A stretch of 64,000 nt of DNA from Corinectria fuckeliana. Lineage: Eukaryota > Ascomycota > Sordariomycetes > Hypocreales > Nectriaceae. Location of the stretch: the NCBI GenBank assembly GCA_019137255.1, contig WPDH01000110.1, positions 209,818 through 273,817 on the forward strand. The letters are read 5' to 3'. The translations under genes were made by a program, and so were the position numbers. The notes below the pieces were generated by a model. That model saw nothing but the letters and a program-made list of their open reading frames with translations. It was not told the origin of the DNA and ran no database searches. This document shows, piece after piece, positions 45,107-59,312 of this stretch (the first letter of the stretch is position 1; the number at the start of each line of letters is the position of its first letter).

Positions 45107-45897
45107 ATATAACTCTTTAGATTATACTGCTAATACTAGTTTTTAGTCTCTTTTTACTATATCTTACCTAACTACCTAAGAAATAAATAACTAAATAACT
45201 AACTATATAAACTAATCTTATATAAGTTACTTATTAAGTATACTAAGTAAGAGTAGCACCTTAGGTAAGAGGGGAAAAAAGCTTTTAGCCTAAAAGCCTA
45301 AAGCTATAAGAAAGATCTTACTATAAAACACTAAAAGAAAGACCTTAAAGTTTATAAAACTTAGTAAGATAATCTCTTTTACCTATACTTATCTTTCTAG
45401 TAGTAAAGCTAACTATAATATAGTCTTACTATTCTTATTATCCTCCTAGTAAGATAAGAATAATATATACCTACTAGAAGAGATACTAAAACTATAAGCT
45501 AACTCTCTAACTAAACCTACACTTAAAGATAAGAAAAAAGCTATAGTTAGCCTAAAAGACTCTCTTAATATTAACTAAACTATAAACCTTATAGGCTATA
45601 AATAAAAGATAAGATATACTATTTCTACTATTTAGTACCTTTATATTTATATTAGGCAGTCTAAGTTTATTTATTACCTATTAGCAGCTAGTAGTAAAAA
45701 GATACTAAATAATAATATTATAGTATAAGATATATAAGCTTATAATCACCTAAAATATACTTACCTTCTTAAGGCTAAAAAGCTACTAAAAAATAAGATA
45801 ATATAAGTAGCCTACTTAGGATTTAAGTATATATATATCTTATTTTACTTTTAAGATACTACTTATAAGTACTTTCTTTCCTCTTATATTAGCCTAA

Positions 45898-45957
45898 GAT
45901 AGCATCTAAGAATAGTTATTAATATCTAATTTTAATAGTTATTTCTAGATATTATCT
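45898..45957. repeat. Palindromic element (copy A)
   Basis: Left arm GATAGCATCTAAGAATAGTT; right arm ATTTCTAGATATTATCTT. The counterpart is at 57,778-57,835. Confidence 0.7.
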
Positions 45958-46000
45958 TAAGCTTTTTTTCTCTTTTTTTTTTTTGTCTAAATAACTAGAC

Positions 46001-46057
46001 AGGATCTAGAAATAGTTATTAACATTTAGTCCTAATAGTTATTCTTAAATACTATTT
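46001..46057. repeat. Palindromic element (copy A)
   Basis: Left arm GGATCTAGAAATAGTTATTA; right arm ATAGTTATTCTTAAATACTA. The counterpart is at 57,890-57,934. Confidence 0.65.
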
Positions 46058-47379
46058 TAAGCCACCTATTTCTACCTCTTATTTATATAGTACTAATATA
46101 GTAAATAAGTATAATCTTATTTTAGCTACTTATTACACTTTTTAAATATTATAAGCTAGAGTGTAATATATTAAATATTAAGAATATTAGTAAAAAGCTA
46201 CTAATTATAATAAAGATTTAAGATAAGTTTTATATATTATATAGTACTTATAGCTAGCTTAGTAATAAGCTTAAGTAATTTAGAAAAATACTAATCTTCT
46301 CTTTAAGAGGAAAAAACCTTTTTTTCCTAGTAGAGTAAAATATATAGGTAAATAATATTAATATAATATTAATAGTTCTTACTTATACTTTTCGCCTTAT
46401 AAATAATAACCTTATAATCTTTTACTAGAAGAATAATATAAATACTAACTATTATATTTAGAGCTACTACTATAAGGATTAGTAACAAGCTGTTATTATA
46501 GTCTATATAATAAAAGGCTGTTAATCTATAGTAAAGAACTACCTATTTAGTACTAATAAGAAGGTAAAAATATTATTAAGTTAACTCTTAACCTTTTAGA
46601 GGTATATAACTAAGAAGTGCTAAATATAAGTAAAAATAGCTATTATAAAGCACTACTCTAAAGTTACTACTAAGATTAAAAGAGAATTATATTTTCTTAA
46701 AAATAACTTCTTTATAAATAACTTAAAGATAATAAGCTTATAAGTATTATAAAATTAGATTATTTATATATTAGGCATAATAGATTAGCTAAGTAAGATA
46801 AATAAGACAAAGTGTAAGACTACTCTAGCTAATATTAATAGTATTCTACTAGATATAGTATTAGAGGTAATCTCTTAGACTTTTTATACTATCACACTAG
46901 GTATTAACTTAGTAGAGTCTCTTATAAGCAGGTTATCTACTAAAAAAGCACACCTACTAATAACTAACTATAAATATACTATAATTTATAAACTTATTAA
47001 CAGCTAGATCTATATAGCTGCTTAAAGCTTATTACACTATCTTATTTTTATAGACCTTTATATTACTAACCCTGCTAAGGTTAAGCTTAGTATAGTAGTA
47101 ATAGTAAAGTAGTATAATAAGTAGGTAGTGACTAATATAAAGATAGCTATATAAAAACCACCTAAGTTTGTGTAATATAAGATAGCACTAAATAATAATA
47201 AGCTATATAGGCTATATAAATCTAGGTTACTTCTTAGGGAGATTCTCTTACCTAACTAAAACCTTACTAAGATTTACACTTAGTAGAATATTAACCTAAA
47301 TATACTTATTATTAACTCTTATAATCTAATAATAATTATAAAGCCACCCTAAATTATAAATATATACCCCTTTTAGGGT

Positions 47380-47434
47380 AATATCTAAAAATAGCTATTA
47401 GTATCTAATCTTAATAGTTATTTCTAAATATTAC
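47380..47434. repeat. Palindromic element (copy A)
   Basis: Left arm TAATATCTAAAAATAGCTAT; right arm AGTTATTTCTAAATATTACT. The counterpart is at 59,258-59,312. Confidence 0.7.
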
Positions 47435-47893
47435 TTTCTCTTCTCTCTCTTCTTATACTAAAGATATACTAATATAACTATAAATATAAATTAACTAGTA
47501 AAACTTCTAACCTTACTACTAAGGTTTATTTTCCTCTTAAATAAATATAACACTAGAAAGATATTTACTTTTTGCCTTATAATAAGACTACTTGCTAAAT
47601 AAAGAGAGTATAAAGTTAAGCTTAAATAGGTTAAACTTTTACTAGATAAGTATCTTTTTAAGCTTATTTTTCTTTTTATTCTAGCTATTATACTTAACTA
47701 GGTGTTTAACAAACTTAACATACTTTAAAGGGGTGTTTTCACTATATATTTACTCTATTAGAGCTATAATAATTATCCTAATCTAGATTAAAAGCTATAA
47801 ACTTTAGATAGCTTACCTAAACTTTAGAAGCTAGTAAATAAGCTAGCTAAAAACTATAAGAACCCTAAGGTAAGTCCCCCCCCTATTTTATCT

Positions 47894-47952
47894 AAGTAGC
47901 GTCTAAGAATAGCTATTAGTGTAAATTATAATAACTATTTTTAGATGCTGCC
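47894..47952. repeat. Palindromic element (copy A)
   Basis: Left arm AAGTAGCGTCTAAGAATAGC; right arm ACTATTTTTAGATGCTGCCT. The counterpart is at 59,769-59,825. Confidence 0.7.
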
Positions 47953-49232
47953 TTTTTTATGCTTTTTATTATACTAACTATAACTATAAACTACTTAAGT
48001 GATTATTCTCACCTCTTATATAACTAAAATTACTAGGCTATTAAAATTTATTATTAGTAAATAAATTAACTACTTATAGATAGACTTTCTTACTAAAGAG
48101 AATAAACTCTTAGAAGACCTAAAAGAAGACCTTAAGGTTCTTAATAATAGTAATAATTAGCTTATAGTACTTAACCCTAATAAGAAGCCTACTATCTTTT
48201 ATAAGCCTTAGAAAAAAACACTTATAAATAATAACTAGTTACTAATTATAGCAGATAAGTATTACTTTCTTAAGAATATAGCTATAGCTAAAAATAAGAT
48301 ATTTTAGTAACTTAAGTGAGATAGCCTTCTTTTAGTATTTATTATACTAATATCTAACTATATTTAGAATATCTAAAGGTATCTTACTCTCCTTTAAAAC
48401 CCTGCTTAGCCTATTAGCTAGTTACTAGTAAAGTATACTAATATAGTATAAACTCTTTATAATAAAAAATACTAGGATACTCTTAAGGCAGATAAATACT
48501 ATAATAATATTAAACTAGCTAACCTTTTTAAGAAGAATATTATTAACTTAACTCTTCTCTTACCTCTTAAGTAGTATTACTACTTAGAGTATAAGAGATA
48601 TATTAAGTCTAGAAAGAGTTTTTTATTTATATACTACCTAATACTCTTTAAGTGCTTTATAAATAGGTCTAAGTTTAATATAAATATTTTTATACTAGCT
48701 ATATAACTTATTCTTCTAATAATATCTATATAGTATAGTATACTTATACTTATAATAATACTAGATAGTTTAAAAATATATATAAGTAAGAGTATTACTA
48801 ATATAAGTATTATAATAGTAAAGCTATACCTACTAAATAATATTTAACACTATATAATAGTAGAGATTAGTAAGCTATAAAATAAGCTACTAAGCTTAAC
48901 TAATAAGATACTACTAGAGATACTATCTAATAAGAGAATAATAAAAAGCACTATAATAATACTTAATAGTATAGTATATTAGCACCTTCTTATAATATTA
49001 ATAGATATAAATAATATAATACTAATAGAACCTACTATTAGAATTATAAGATATATAGTAGACTTATAAGATAGTACTCCTATTAGAGAGGCTAACTTTA
49101 GCTTAGTATTAGATAAGCTAGTATACTTAAATAATACTAATAATAAGCCCTAAAACTATAATAACCCGCTTCTAATTAGTAGAGTAGACATACTAGAAAA
49201 GGCCTAATAATAGTTAGACTAAGTTATAAGAA

Positions 49233-51900
49233 ATAATTATACTGAAAAAATAGAGCTAGGATCCGGTTTAAGTATAGTAAAAAGTGGGTCCTTTATATAC
49301 AGATTCTAAATCTTTTGAAAAAATAATTAAGATTAGTATATAGTTTACCTTTATAGCTATTTCCTAGCTTTAATTAAAAATATTTAAAGTTTTTCTTTCC
49401 TAGTTTAGTTAGAGCAGGGTAAAATCTTAGTATAAGATAAAATCAGATTAGGCTAGAGCTATAAGTCTTAGCGTAAGATTAAATTAAAAGCGGTTAAGTA
49501 CTATATATACACACTAAGGCTAACCTAAAATAGAAGTTAACCTTATATAGCTATACTAAGCTATATTAAGTTATACTAGGCTATACTAAGCTATACTAAG
49601 CTATATAAAGCCACACTAAGCTATACAGAGCTATATAAAGCTATATAGAGCCACCTAGAGTTATATTCCACCTTATAAAACTGCACTAACTGTAAAGAGG
49701 ACTAATAAGCTATACTAGGTACTTTCAGCTATATATACACTATACTTAGCTATATACACTAAAAATAAAAGAACTACTCTATAGATAATATATAACTTTA
49801 TTATTATCTACTTATCTAAATAAAATAAAAATCTTTAAAAAATCTTTTTAAGTATAAACTAATTTAATAAGATTAGAAAGATTCTTTCTTTCTTCTTATA
49901 CTACCTATTTTAGCTCTTAGTCTCTCTTTTTTATTCTTAGGTAAATTTAAATAGGTAGAGTCTAAAAACAGTTGTTTAGAAAGCTCTCTATATAATAAGC
50001 TAATAGCTATTTCTAAACCCTATCTTATAATATATATTAAAGCTAAATAGTAATAAAAACCTTATATAAGAATATAAAATACTAATTTATAATTATACTA
50101 CTTTTCTAACAGCTGTTTTTAGACCCTGCCTTTTACTCTCTTCTTACTATTACTATCTTATAAAGAGAGTAATAGTAATAATATAGTAATATAGTATTAT
50201 AACCCCCTAAAAGGCAAGGATATCCTCGCAAACTAGAATTAGATGTAAAATAACAGAAAGTAAACTATTTATACTAGTAGAAATATTATAACAGGTAATA
50301 AGATAGAGCCTTCTAACTTACTATAATAAGTTAATCCTATTTAATATATATATAGTTTAATTACTATATAGTATATCCTCTTAGTCTTTCTTTATTTACT
50401 AATATAGATAGTAGGCTTTATCTCTACTTATATATTCTTATTCTAATCTTCTAATATAGCTTTATAGTAGATAGTAAGATTATTTATTATAAAGCAAGTA
50501 TAATTATATAAGTTATTATAAGAGATAATAACTAGCTTATAAAAGACTATATTTAACCTGTATAAGAGCCTGTTATTTTGCTTAATCTATCTTATAAAGA
50601 TAAAAAGCAGCTAATCTTATTTAACTATATATTAGTAAAAACAAACTAGATACTTATAAAGAGTGATTTAGCATATTAAGTAATATAGTAAGATAGATTA
50701 AATAAAAAGATAGAAAATAACTTAGATATTTAACTTAAGAAACTTATTATAAAGATAAATTTTATACTTATTCTTCCTAAATATATAAGTAAAAAAGATT
50801 TAGTAAAAAGAGAGAAGAAGATATAAATTATATATACTCTATTAAGTATAAGGTTTATACTATATATATTAGTTATATTAAACAGGTCTTACATATTAAA
50901 TATACTACTAGTATTCTAGGATTTTAGCTCTTTATAGTAATAGCTCTAAGGTAAAGATAATAGTATAAGTAAAGCTAGCTTATTACTTACACTTAATATA
51001 CCCTTTTTAGTTACTAATTAACACTAAGCATAAAGTATATTACACCCCTAAAAAGCCCTCTTATTCTTATTAAGTTTATTATAGAGATTAAGTTTATTAT
51101 AAAGAATACTTTATAAGTGGCTATTATTACTATACTAAACTACCTAGTATAAGAATAATAATAGCTTTTAGTTAATAACCCTCTTTATAGTTAATAAATT
51201 TAAGTAGTCCTACTTAGACCTTATAATTAATACTTATAGTAAAAATAATATTATTAAGAGTATCTACCTTTAGAACTTATACTACTATATTAACTAGGCT
51301 AACTTTCTTAATACTAATAATATTATTACTAAGCTCTAGGTAACTATATAAAGCTACTATTATATAAGTATAAGTATATTTATCTAAAGTATTATTATAA
51401 ACTAGTTTGCTCTAATTAAGCTTACTATAAAAGAACTTAATACTACTTACTTATACTAGCTTCTTTTACTACTACTCTTCTTTATAAGTGAGTTAGTATA
51501 AAGTATTAGATATTAGGCGCTAAGGTGCTACTATTAGCACTTATATATAACTATCTTTCTTAATAGTCTTAGCTAAAACGCATAATAGGTCTACTAGGCT
51601 TAATAGTGCTTTTACTATATTACTAGCCTTATTAACCTAGGGTATACAGCCCTAATATTTACTATCCTAATAGTTACTATATAGTATTATAGTTAGATAT
51701 ATAGGCTCTTAATACTAGAGAGTGTATAGTAAGTGCTTATAATAATACTAGCTTATAATAGTACTATTATACTATATAGTAATTATAACTAGTTTTTACT
51801 ACCCTAGTATGCTAAAATACTAAGTAAGAACTTTATATAGCTTAAAAAGGTTACTATATAAGTATAAAGTGATATAGTTAAGTATTATCTTACTTAGTAT
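49233..51900. other. AT-rich DNA between the copies
   Basis: Different sequence from that following copy B. Holds the decanucleotide array and palindrome-like arms at 49,958-50,030 and 50,105-50,130. A less decayed patch near 50,205-50,260 keeps CA/TG and contains AGGATATCCT. No gene. Confidence 0.5.
49551..49670. repeat. 10-bp tandem array, about 12 units
   Basis: Consecutive decamers CTATACTAAG, CTATATTAAG, TTATACTAGG, CTATACTAAG and so on to TTATATTCCA. Units differ mainly by single substitutions, largely transitions. Some keep CA (CCACACTAAG). Confidence 0.9.
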
Positions 51901-54900
51901 ATAATAGAGTATTTTATACTAGCTGATAGAGTATTACTAGCTAATAGAGTATTACTAGCTTAAGACTAAACTAATATAATACCTCCTGTATTAAGTGCTT
52001 AACTAGTACTACTTCACCTAAGTGTTATAAGCAAGCTAAGTAGACTTTTAGCACTAGAATAAATAACTCTCTTAGGATATATAGCAGTCTAGCATAATAA
52101 GAACTATAAGATATACTTATAAGAAGTGTAAACAGCTAGCTATATATATATAAAATGCTACTTAGTTAGTAATATCTAGTATATACTTAAAAGCTAGTCT
52201 TAAGGCTAAGATAGTTACCTACTATTAGTACTTAGCCCTCTAGTTAACCTAATTAATAGAGTATCTTATAGCTGCTTACTTAGCACTAAGAGTAATATAC
52301 CTAAGTTAATATAAATAGTATGCTAATACTAGCTAGTATTTAAGAGTACTAATAGTAAAGTCTCACCTCTTAAGCTATACCTCTACACTTATTACTATAT
52401 ATTACCTAAGTCTGCTAACACTAGTATTAAAGGGATTTTTAATATAAATAGCCTTTATATATTTCCCCTCTTACTTATTATAGCCTAACTTAGCTTATAG
52501 TAGTATCTTTAACCTAATATTATACTTAACTAGACTAAAAATATACATCTTAGTATTTTAGTACCCTACTAGTATAATAAGAAGCTAGCGCTCTTACTAG
52601 AGTAATAACCCCTTTATTATATTCTAAACTACTACTTTAAGCGGGTTATAAGTATAGTTAATATATATATATAGCTTTTCTTTCTGGCCCTCTACTATAA
52701 AGGCTCTAGTGCTTTAAGTGATCTTATTAGCTATACCTGCTTTCTAGGCGATTTATTAGAGTGATAAGTAGATAAGATAATACTACTTTTTATCTAATAA
52801 TATATACTAAGCCTTAATATTATATAACACCTTTTATAATTATATATAGTAGTAAGTACTAACTTATATACTATATAGAAGGTTATTATAATAAGGCTAA
52901 AAGGTAGTAATAATAACACTAATAATAATAATAATAATAATAAGACTAATAATATAAGCTAAGATAATATATATACTACCTATAATAAGATACTAGCTTA
53001 CAACTTATAGCTAGACTATCTTACTACCCTCTAGAGAAGTATCTAGTGCTATATAAAACCCTTTCCTAAATTTAAGAGTGTATAGTTATTTATAGCCTCT
53101 AAGAATACTAAGCTCGCCTTTATAAAGAATACACTTAATAAGACCTTATTAAGCTAGACCTAATAATAGATCTAGGCTATTAATAAAGACTATATTAACC
53201 TAGATGCTATATTTATTAATATTAGGCAGTAGTATATACTTTATACTATATAAGAGCTTAAAAATAATATACTATTATAGTGTATATACTATCTTAACTG
53301 TATATAGTAGTAGTATAAAGCGTAAAGTAGGCTGTATAACTAGCTATACTTAGTATAGTAGTAACCCTACCTAACCTAAGTAGACTACCTATAGGTTACC
53401 TTCTAAGATACCTCTAGCCTTACTATTACTAGCAGCTTATATAGTAAAAAGTTTAGACTAAGCCTTATTTATATATAGTACTATAATCTTATTAAGATCT
53501 CTTTTAATACAGCTAAGATATACTTATTCTAGTTATACTAGCTTAAATCTCTTATACTAGACCTTACCTACCTGCTATAGTAAAAGCAGGCTATATATAA
53601 GCTTTATACTTATATTAGTACCCTCCTCTTAAGGTACTACCTAAGTAAGTATTATATTAATACTAATATTCTTAAGGCTAGTAATACACTTAAGAGCTGC
53701 TTTACTTATAGTATGTAAGTAGAGGACTAGATATTATTAAGGCTTTTTTGCTATATAGCAGCAGCTAGGTAAATACTAGCTAGAGATAAGAGTAAGATAT
53801 AAACAGCTAGTATTAGTAATATGCTATTTTTTGCTATCTTCTTATAAAATATAGCTAGCTTTTTTTATATATTAATTAACTAGTACTACTTTCTGTTTAA
53901 GTATATCTAAGCTACTATTATAATCTACTTCTTTCTGCCTAAGACTATAGTAATACTAGTCACACTATAAGGCTTATACTTCTTATACTTATTCTTACTT
54001 ATTACTAAGAAGTCTATCCTTTAGCAGGATTAGTAAACACTAAGGTAGAGTAATAATAAGAAGCGTAAGAGAATAAGTATAGCACTTAGCGCTTATATAT
54101 ATAAGTTTAGGTGGTAAGAGTTAGGCAAGTTTAACTAGAAAGACTAGTACTTTTACCCTAAGGTTAAGAAGCGCCTTCTTATAAGTAACTCTCTCTTTTA
54201 GGCTAACTATAAGAAGTAGTAGTAAGTACTAAAAGATATTTATAATATATACTTTTATATATAGTAGGCATAATAATAGGTAATATAGTACTATATTATA
54301 TAGAGTTCTTAGGCTGCCTAGCTCTAGTTTAAGTACCTATATAGTATAGTTCTTAAGCTCTTTTAGCAGGATATATAGTATAAGGCTCTTAAGTTAATAT
54401 TATAAGTAATAAGGTCTAATATTACTAATAGAGCCTAAGCTAAGTTCTTAAAGACCTAACTACTATTATTCTACTATAATACTATAGTCTTAGCCTTTTA
54501 TAATTATACTTATAATATTTCTTCTATCTAGTCTCACCTAGTTATTAGTAATAAGCTATATAGTACTAATATTATAAACCTAGTTAATAACCTTTTTACG
54601 CTTTATGCTTATAACAGGCCTATATAGGAGCATAAAAGGTAAAATAGCCACCCCTACTATATTACTATACTACACAGCTTAGAGCTTATATATAAGAGGT
54701 TTAGTAAGGCTAGTACTGCTAAGTAGTACTAGTTGTTACAGCTTCTTATTATAGTAACCTACTAGATCTTACTATAACTATCTAATATATAGCTTATAGC
54801 TATAACTAAGAAGAGCACAGCTACTAGCACTAAGCACTAACTAATATAAGCATCTATTATATACTAAGACTAGGCCTTACTGTTTAGGCTATAAGATTAG

Positions 54901-55500
54901 AAGGGCACCCTTCTAACTATACTAGTTAAGAATAACTACACTATAGTAACCACCTCTTAGCACCTTAAGTGAGCTTATATAGCATACTAAGTATAAGAGC
55001 TTAGCTAGTAGGAATAGATATTAAGCAGGTAGAACTTTAAACCTAGGTTTAGATAGTTAACTAAGAACCTAGTTAAGTATATAGCTAATACTATTAATAG
55101 TATTATACTTAATATAAGCTATACTATTATTCTTATAAGCTATAATACTATCTACCTACTAGTAGAGACTAGCTGCCTACTTAAGGTATAGCTTATTAGC
55201 TAGCTATAAGACTAGATATTATATAAACTTAACACTCTTTTTATAGTGCTACTCTTAGCTAAGGCAGGACTTATAGTGTAATCTAATAATAGGAAACTTT
55301 TTACACTCTTACTATAAGACTAGATCTTACTATAAGACTAGTACTTATTATACTATAGTATAAATATACTACTCTCTAACTATATAATACTAGAGTCTAA
55401 TACTATAAGAAGTACTATAATATCTAATAATAGTAATATATTATTTCACCTTATAAAATAATCTTAGTATTATAATATAGTAAAAAGAAGATAAATTATA
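51900..55500. mobile_element. Degraded element DNA, upstream partner of copy B
   Basis: Related to the 40.0-43.6 kb segment but less decayed: more C+G and more CA/TG. A frame near 54,050-54,650 reads as protein when TAG is taken as Gln/Trp (RKRISIALSAYIYKFRW, VKKRLLISNSLF). The class was not recognised. Confidence 0.45.
52921..52942. repeat. (AAT)n microsatellite
   Basis: Seven AAT units inside the degraded element. Confidence 0.9.
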
Positions 55501-55579
55501 AACTAGTATATCTATATATACTAGGCTTAAAAGCAGCCTTTAGGAATAGTTATTAGGAAAATTACCTAGCTTTAAGGCC

Positions 55580-55650
55580 TAAGTCTAAGACTTTAGACTT
55601 TTAGACTTAAGACTTTTAAACTCTTAGACTCTTAGACTTTTAGACTTTTA
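55580..55650. repeat. Short tandem repeat of CTTTTAGA type
   Basis: Irregular 7-9 bp units of (A)GACTTTTAGACTT absent from the matching place in copy A, where only the flanking AACTAAGACCTTAAGGCCTA is present. Confidence 0.75.
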
Positions 55651-55947
55651 AATAACTAAGACCTTAAGGCCTAAGTCTACTTTAGGTGCTCTTAGAGTTA
55701 AAAAGGTAAGAGGGAAAATAAAAGAATAAGCAGAGATAAGAAGAGATTAAGTAATAGTAATACTCTTAGGGGTGTTAAGAGAGCTTTAGATCTTAAGACT
55801 GTTAGTTAAGCAGGTGAGATTAGCCTATAAGATAATACTATAAGATAGAAGAAAGTTATACTTATAGGCTAAGAGCTTAGTAGTAGTACTATAGATTTAG
55901 TTAAGAGCCTTAAAGGTAAATAAGGTCTAAGTAGGGAATTAACTAAG

Positions 55948-56259
55948 GTGGCTACTAAGAGTGAGCTAAAAAAGGTTAAGAGAGGTAATAAAAAAGGTCT
56001 TAACACTAGTAATATTATAAAAAGTAGTAATAAGCTTATTACTATTAGTCTTAGTATTATAAATAATAAGAGGACTATAGCACTAAGTGTAGTAGTAGCT
56101 ATAAAGCTTACTCTTACTAGTATAAAGCTTTTTAGTACTCTTAGCCTTCTTAATCTTAGCACTAAGACTACTAGGGAGGGAAAGAGCAGGAGGGTTAGAA
56201 CCTTAGAATTAAAACATAATATACTAGATAAAAGGAGTGATAAGAGCTGGCTAAGATAG
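55948..56259 (+). pseudogene. Residual open frame in copy B
   Basis: Counterpart of 44,040-44,351; begins ATKSELKKVKRGNKK at GTG and ends SDKSWLR. The two differ by Glu/Lys, Val/Ile and similar changes expected from G-to-A transitions. Not a functional gene. Confidence 0.4.
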
Positions 56260-56355
56260 AAAACAAGAATAAAAAGGGTTTCCTACTAGCAGTAAATACT
56301 AATTAAGATAAACCTAAATTAAATTATAAAGTAAGAGTAACTATATGTATTATAC

Positions 56356-56470
56356 CCTTTAGGAATAGTTATTAAGAAAACACTTATAGCTTATAAGGCA
56401 GCCTTTAAGAATAGTTATTAAGAAAACACTTATAGCCTATAAGGCAGCCTCTAGGAACAGTCACTAGAAA
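56356..56470. repeat. 46-bp tandem repeat made of palindrome half-arms
   Basis: CCT(T/C)TA(A/G)GAA(T/C)AG... begins at 56,356, 56,402 and 56,448. Each unit carries one palindrome arm followed by AAGAAAACACTTATAGC(C/T)TA. Copy A has about two units near 44,570-44,640. Confidence 0.75.
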
Positions 56471-56927
56471 ATACTCTGTACTAACCCTAATCTAGTGCTA
56501 ACCCTATACTAACCCTGATTTAGTGCTAGCCTTATACTAACTCTAATTTACTACTATTACTTATATTTAGTAATAGCAGCTAGAGGGTGGTAAACATGTA
56601 AATATATAAATATATAACAGCAGAATTAAAGCTATAAAATCTTAACCCTTCTACTTCTTTTCTTTCTTTTTTTCCTTTATAACCTACTAACTAACTAACT
56701 TAGGTAAGTACTCTTAATCTTAACAGTTATTTCTAGACTCTGCTAAACCTAACTCTACTAAACCTAACTCTAACTTTAAATCTAACTCTAACTTTAAATC
56801 TAACTTTAAATCCCACTCTTTACTTATTTCCCGCCTTCTTTTTCTAACAACTATTCTTAAATATAATATTCACTATATTTCCCCTACCTAACCCCCCCCC
56901 TTATAAATTTTATTATCTTATAATAAG

Positions 56928-56983
56928 ACAGCCTCTAAAAACAGTTGTTAGAGACAATCTTAACAGTTATTCCTAGATGCTAC
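56928..56983. repeat. Palindromic element (copy B)
   Basis: Left arm ACAGCCTCTAAAAACAGTTG; right arm CAGTTATTCCTAGATGCTAC. Pairs with 45,048-45,106 in copy A. Confidence 0.7.
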
Positions 56984-57777
56984 CTATATAACCCTTTAGA
57001 CTATACTACTAATACTAGTTTTTAGCCCCTCTTTACTATACCCTACTTAACTACCTAAGAAATAAACAACTAAATAACTAACTATATAAACTAATCTTAT
57101 ATAAGTTACTTATTAAGTATACTAAGTAAGAGTAGTACCTTAGGTAAGAGGGGAAAAAAGCTTTTAGCCTAAAAGCTTAAGACTATAAGAAAGACCCTAC
57201 TATAAAACACTAAAAGAAAGTCTCTAAAGTCTGTAAAACTTAATAAGATAATCTCTTTTACTTATACCTATTTTTCTAGTAGTAGAGCTAACTATAATAT
57301 AGTCTTACTATTCTTATTATCCTCCTAGTAAGATAAGAATAATACACGCCTACTAAAAGAGATGCTAAAACTATAAGCTAACCCTCTAACTAAACTTATA
57401 CCTAAAGATAAGAAAGAAGCTATAATTAGCCTAGAGGACCCTCTTAATATTAACTAAACTATAAACCTTATAGGCTATAAATAAAAGATAAAATATACTA
57501 TTCTTACTATTTAGCACTTTTATACTTATATTAAGCAGTCTAAGTTTGTTTATTACCTACTAGTAGCTAATAGTAAAAAGGTACTAAATAATAATATTAT
57601 AGTGTGAGATATATAGGCTTATAGTTACCTAAAATATACTTACCTTCTTAGGGCTAAAAAGCTACTAGAGAATAAGATAATATAAGTAGCTTACTTAAGA
57701 TTTAAGTATATATATATCTTGTTTTACTTTTAGGATACTACTTATAAGTACTCTCTTTCCTCTTATATTAGCTTAAG

Positions 57778-57835
57778 ATAGTATTTAGAAATAGTTATTA
57801 GTATCTAATCTTAATAGTTATTTTTAGATGCTGCT
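57778..57835. repeat. Palindromic element (copy B)
   Basis: Pairs with 45,898-45,957; left arm ATAGTATTTAGAAATAGTTA, right arm AGTTATTTTTAGATGCTGCT. Confidence 0.7.
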
Positions 57836-57889
57836 TTAAGCTCTTTTTCCCTTTTTTTCTTTTACCTAAATAACTAGGCGGGATCTAGG

Positions 57890-57934
57890 AATAGTTGTTA
57901 GTATCTAGTCCTAATAGTTATTTCTAAATGCTAT
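57890..57934. repeat. Palindromic element (copy B)
   Basis: Pairs with 46,001-46,057; left arm GATCTAGGAATAGTTGTTAG, right arm TAGTTATTTCTAAATGCTAT (ending slightly beyond). Confidence 0.65.
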
Positions 57935-59257
57935 CTTAAGCTACCTGTTTCTACCTCTTATTTATATAGTACTAATATAGTAAATAGGTATAATCTTACT
58001 TTAGCTACTTATTACACTCTTTAAATATTATAAGCTAGAGTATAATATATTAAATATTAAGAATATTAGTAGAAAGCTGCTAACTATAATAAAGATTTAA
58101 GATAAGTTTTATATATTATATAGTACTTATAGCTAGCTTAGTGATAAGCTTAAGTAATCTAAAAAGATACTAATCTTCTCTTTAAGAGGAAAAAACTCTT
58201 TTTTTCTAGTAGAGTAAAACATATAAGTGAATAATATTAATATAATATTAATAGTCCTCACTTATGCTTTTTACCTTATAGATAATAACCTTGTGATTTT
58301 TTGCTAGAAGGATAATATAGATACTAACTATTATATTTAGGGCTATTACTATAAGGATTAGTAATAAGCTATTATTACAGTTTATATAGTAAAAAGCTGC
58401 TAATCTATAGTAAAAAACTACCTGTTTAGCACTAATAAGAAGGTAAAAATATTATTAAGTTAACTTCTAACCTTCTAGAGGTATATAACTAAGAAGCACT
58501 AAATATAAATAAAGATAGCTATTATAAAGCACTACTCTAAGGTTGCTACTAAGAATAAGAGAGAACTGTATTTTCTTAAAGATAACTTTTTTATAGAAAA
58601 CTTAAAGGTAATAAGCTTATAAGTATTATAAAATTAGATTATTTATATACTAGGTATAATAAATCAGCTAAGTAAGATAGATAAGGCAGAGTATAAGACT
58701 GCTCTAGCTAATATTAATAGTATCCTACTAGATATAGTATTAGAGATAATCTCTTAGACTTTTTATACTATCACACTAGGTATTAACCTAGTAGAGTCTC
58801 TTATAAGCGGGTTATCTACTAAAAAAGCATGCTTACTAATAACTAACTATAAACATACTATAATCTATAAACTTATTAACAGCTAGATTTATATAGCTGC
58901 TTAGGGCTTATTATACTATCTTATCTTTATAGACCTTTATATTACTAACCCTACTAAGGTTAAGCTTAGTATAATAGTAATAATAGAGTAGTATAATAAG
59001 CAGGTAGTAACTAATATAAAGGCAGCTATATAGAAACCGCCTAAGTCTATATAATATAAGACAGCACTAAATAATAATAAGCTGTATAAGCTATATAAAT
59101 CTAGGTTACTTCTTAGAGAGATTCTCTTATCTAACTAGGATCTTACTAAGATTTACGCTTAGTAGAATATTAACCTAAATATGCTTACTATTAACTCTTA
59201 TAATCTAATAACAATTATAAAGCTACTCTAAATTATAGGTATATACCCCTTTTAGGG

Positions 59258-59312
59258 TGATATCTAAGAATAACTGTTAGTATCTAATCTTAACAGCTGT
59301 TTCTAGATATTA
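59258..59312. repeat. Palindromic element (copy B)
   Basis: Pairs with 47,380-47,434; left arm GATATCTAAGAATAACTGTT, right arm AACAGCTGTTTCTAGATATT. Confidence 0.75.

Larger units (their letters stand above)
43715..49232. mobile_element. Large degraded repeat, copy A
   Basis: Collinear with copy B at 55,538-61,112, offset about 11.9 kb. The differences I compared are mostly C/T and G/A transitions with a few small indels. Copy A has fewer CA/TG dinucleotides than B (e.g. GAGTAAGCTAG against GAGTGAGCTAA). Similarity stops abruptly at about 49,232. Translations are coherent if stops are read as Gln/Trp, but no transposase or reverse transcriptase motif was recognised. Confidence 0.8.
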
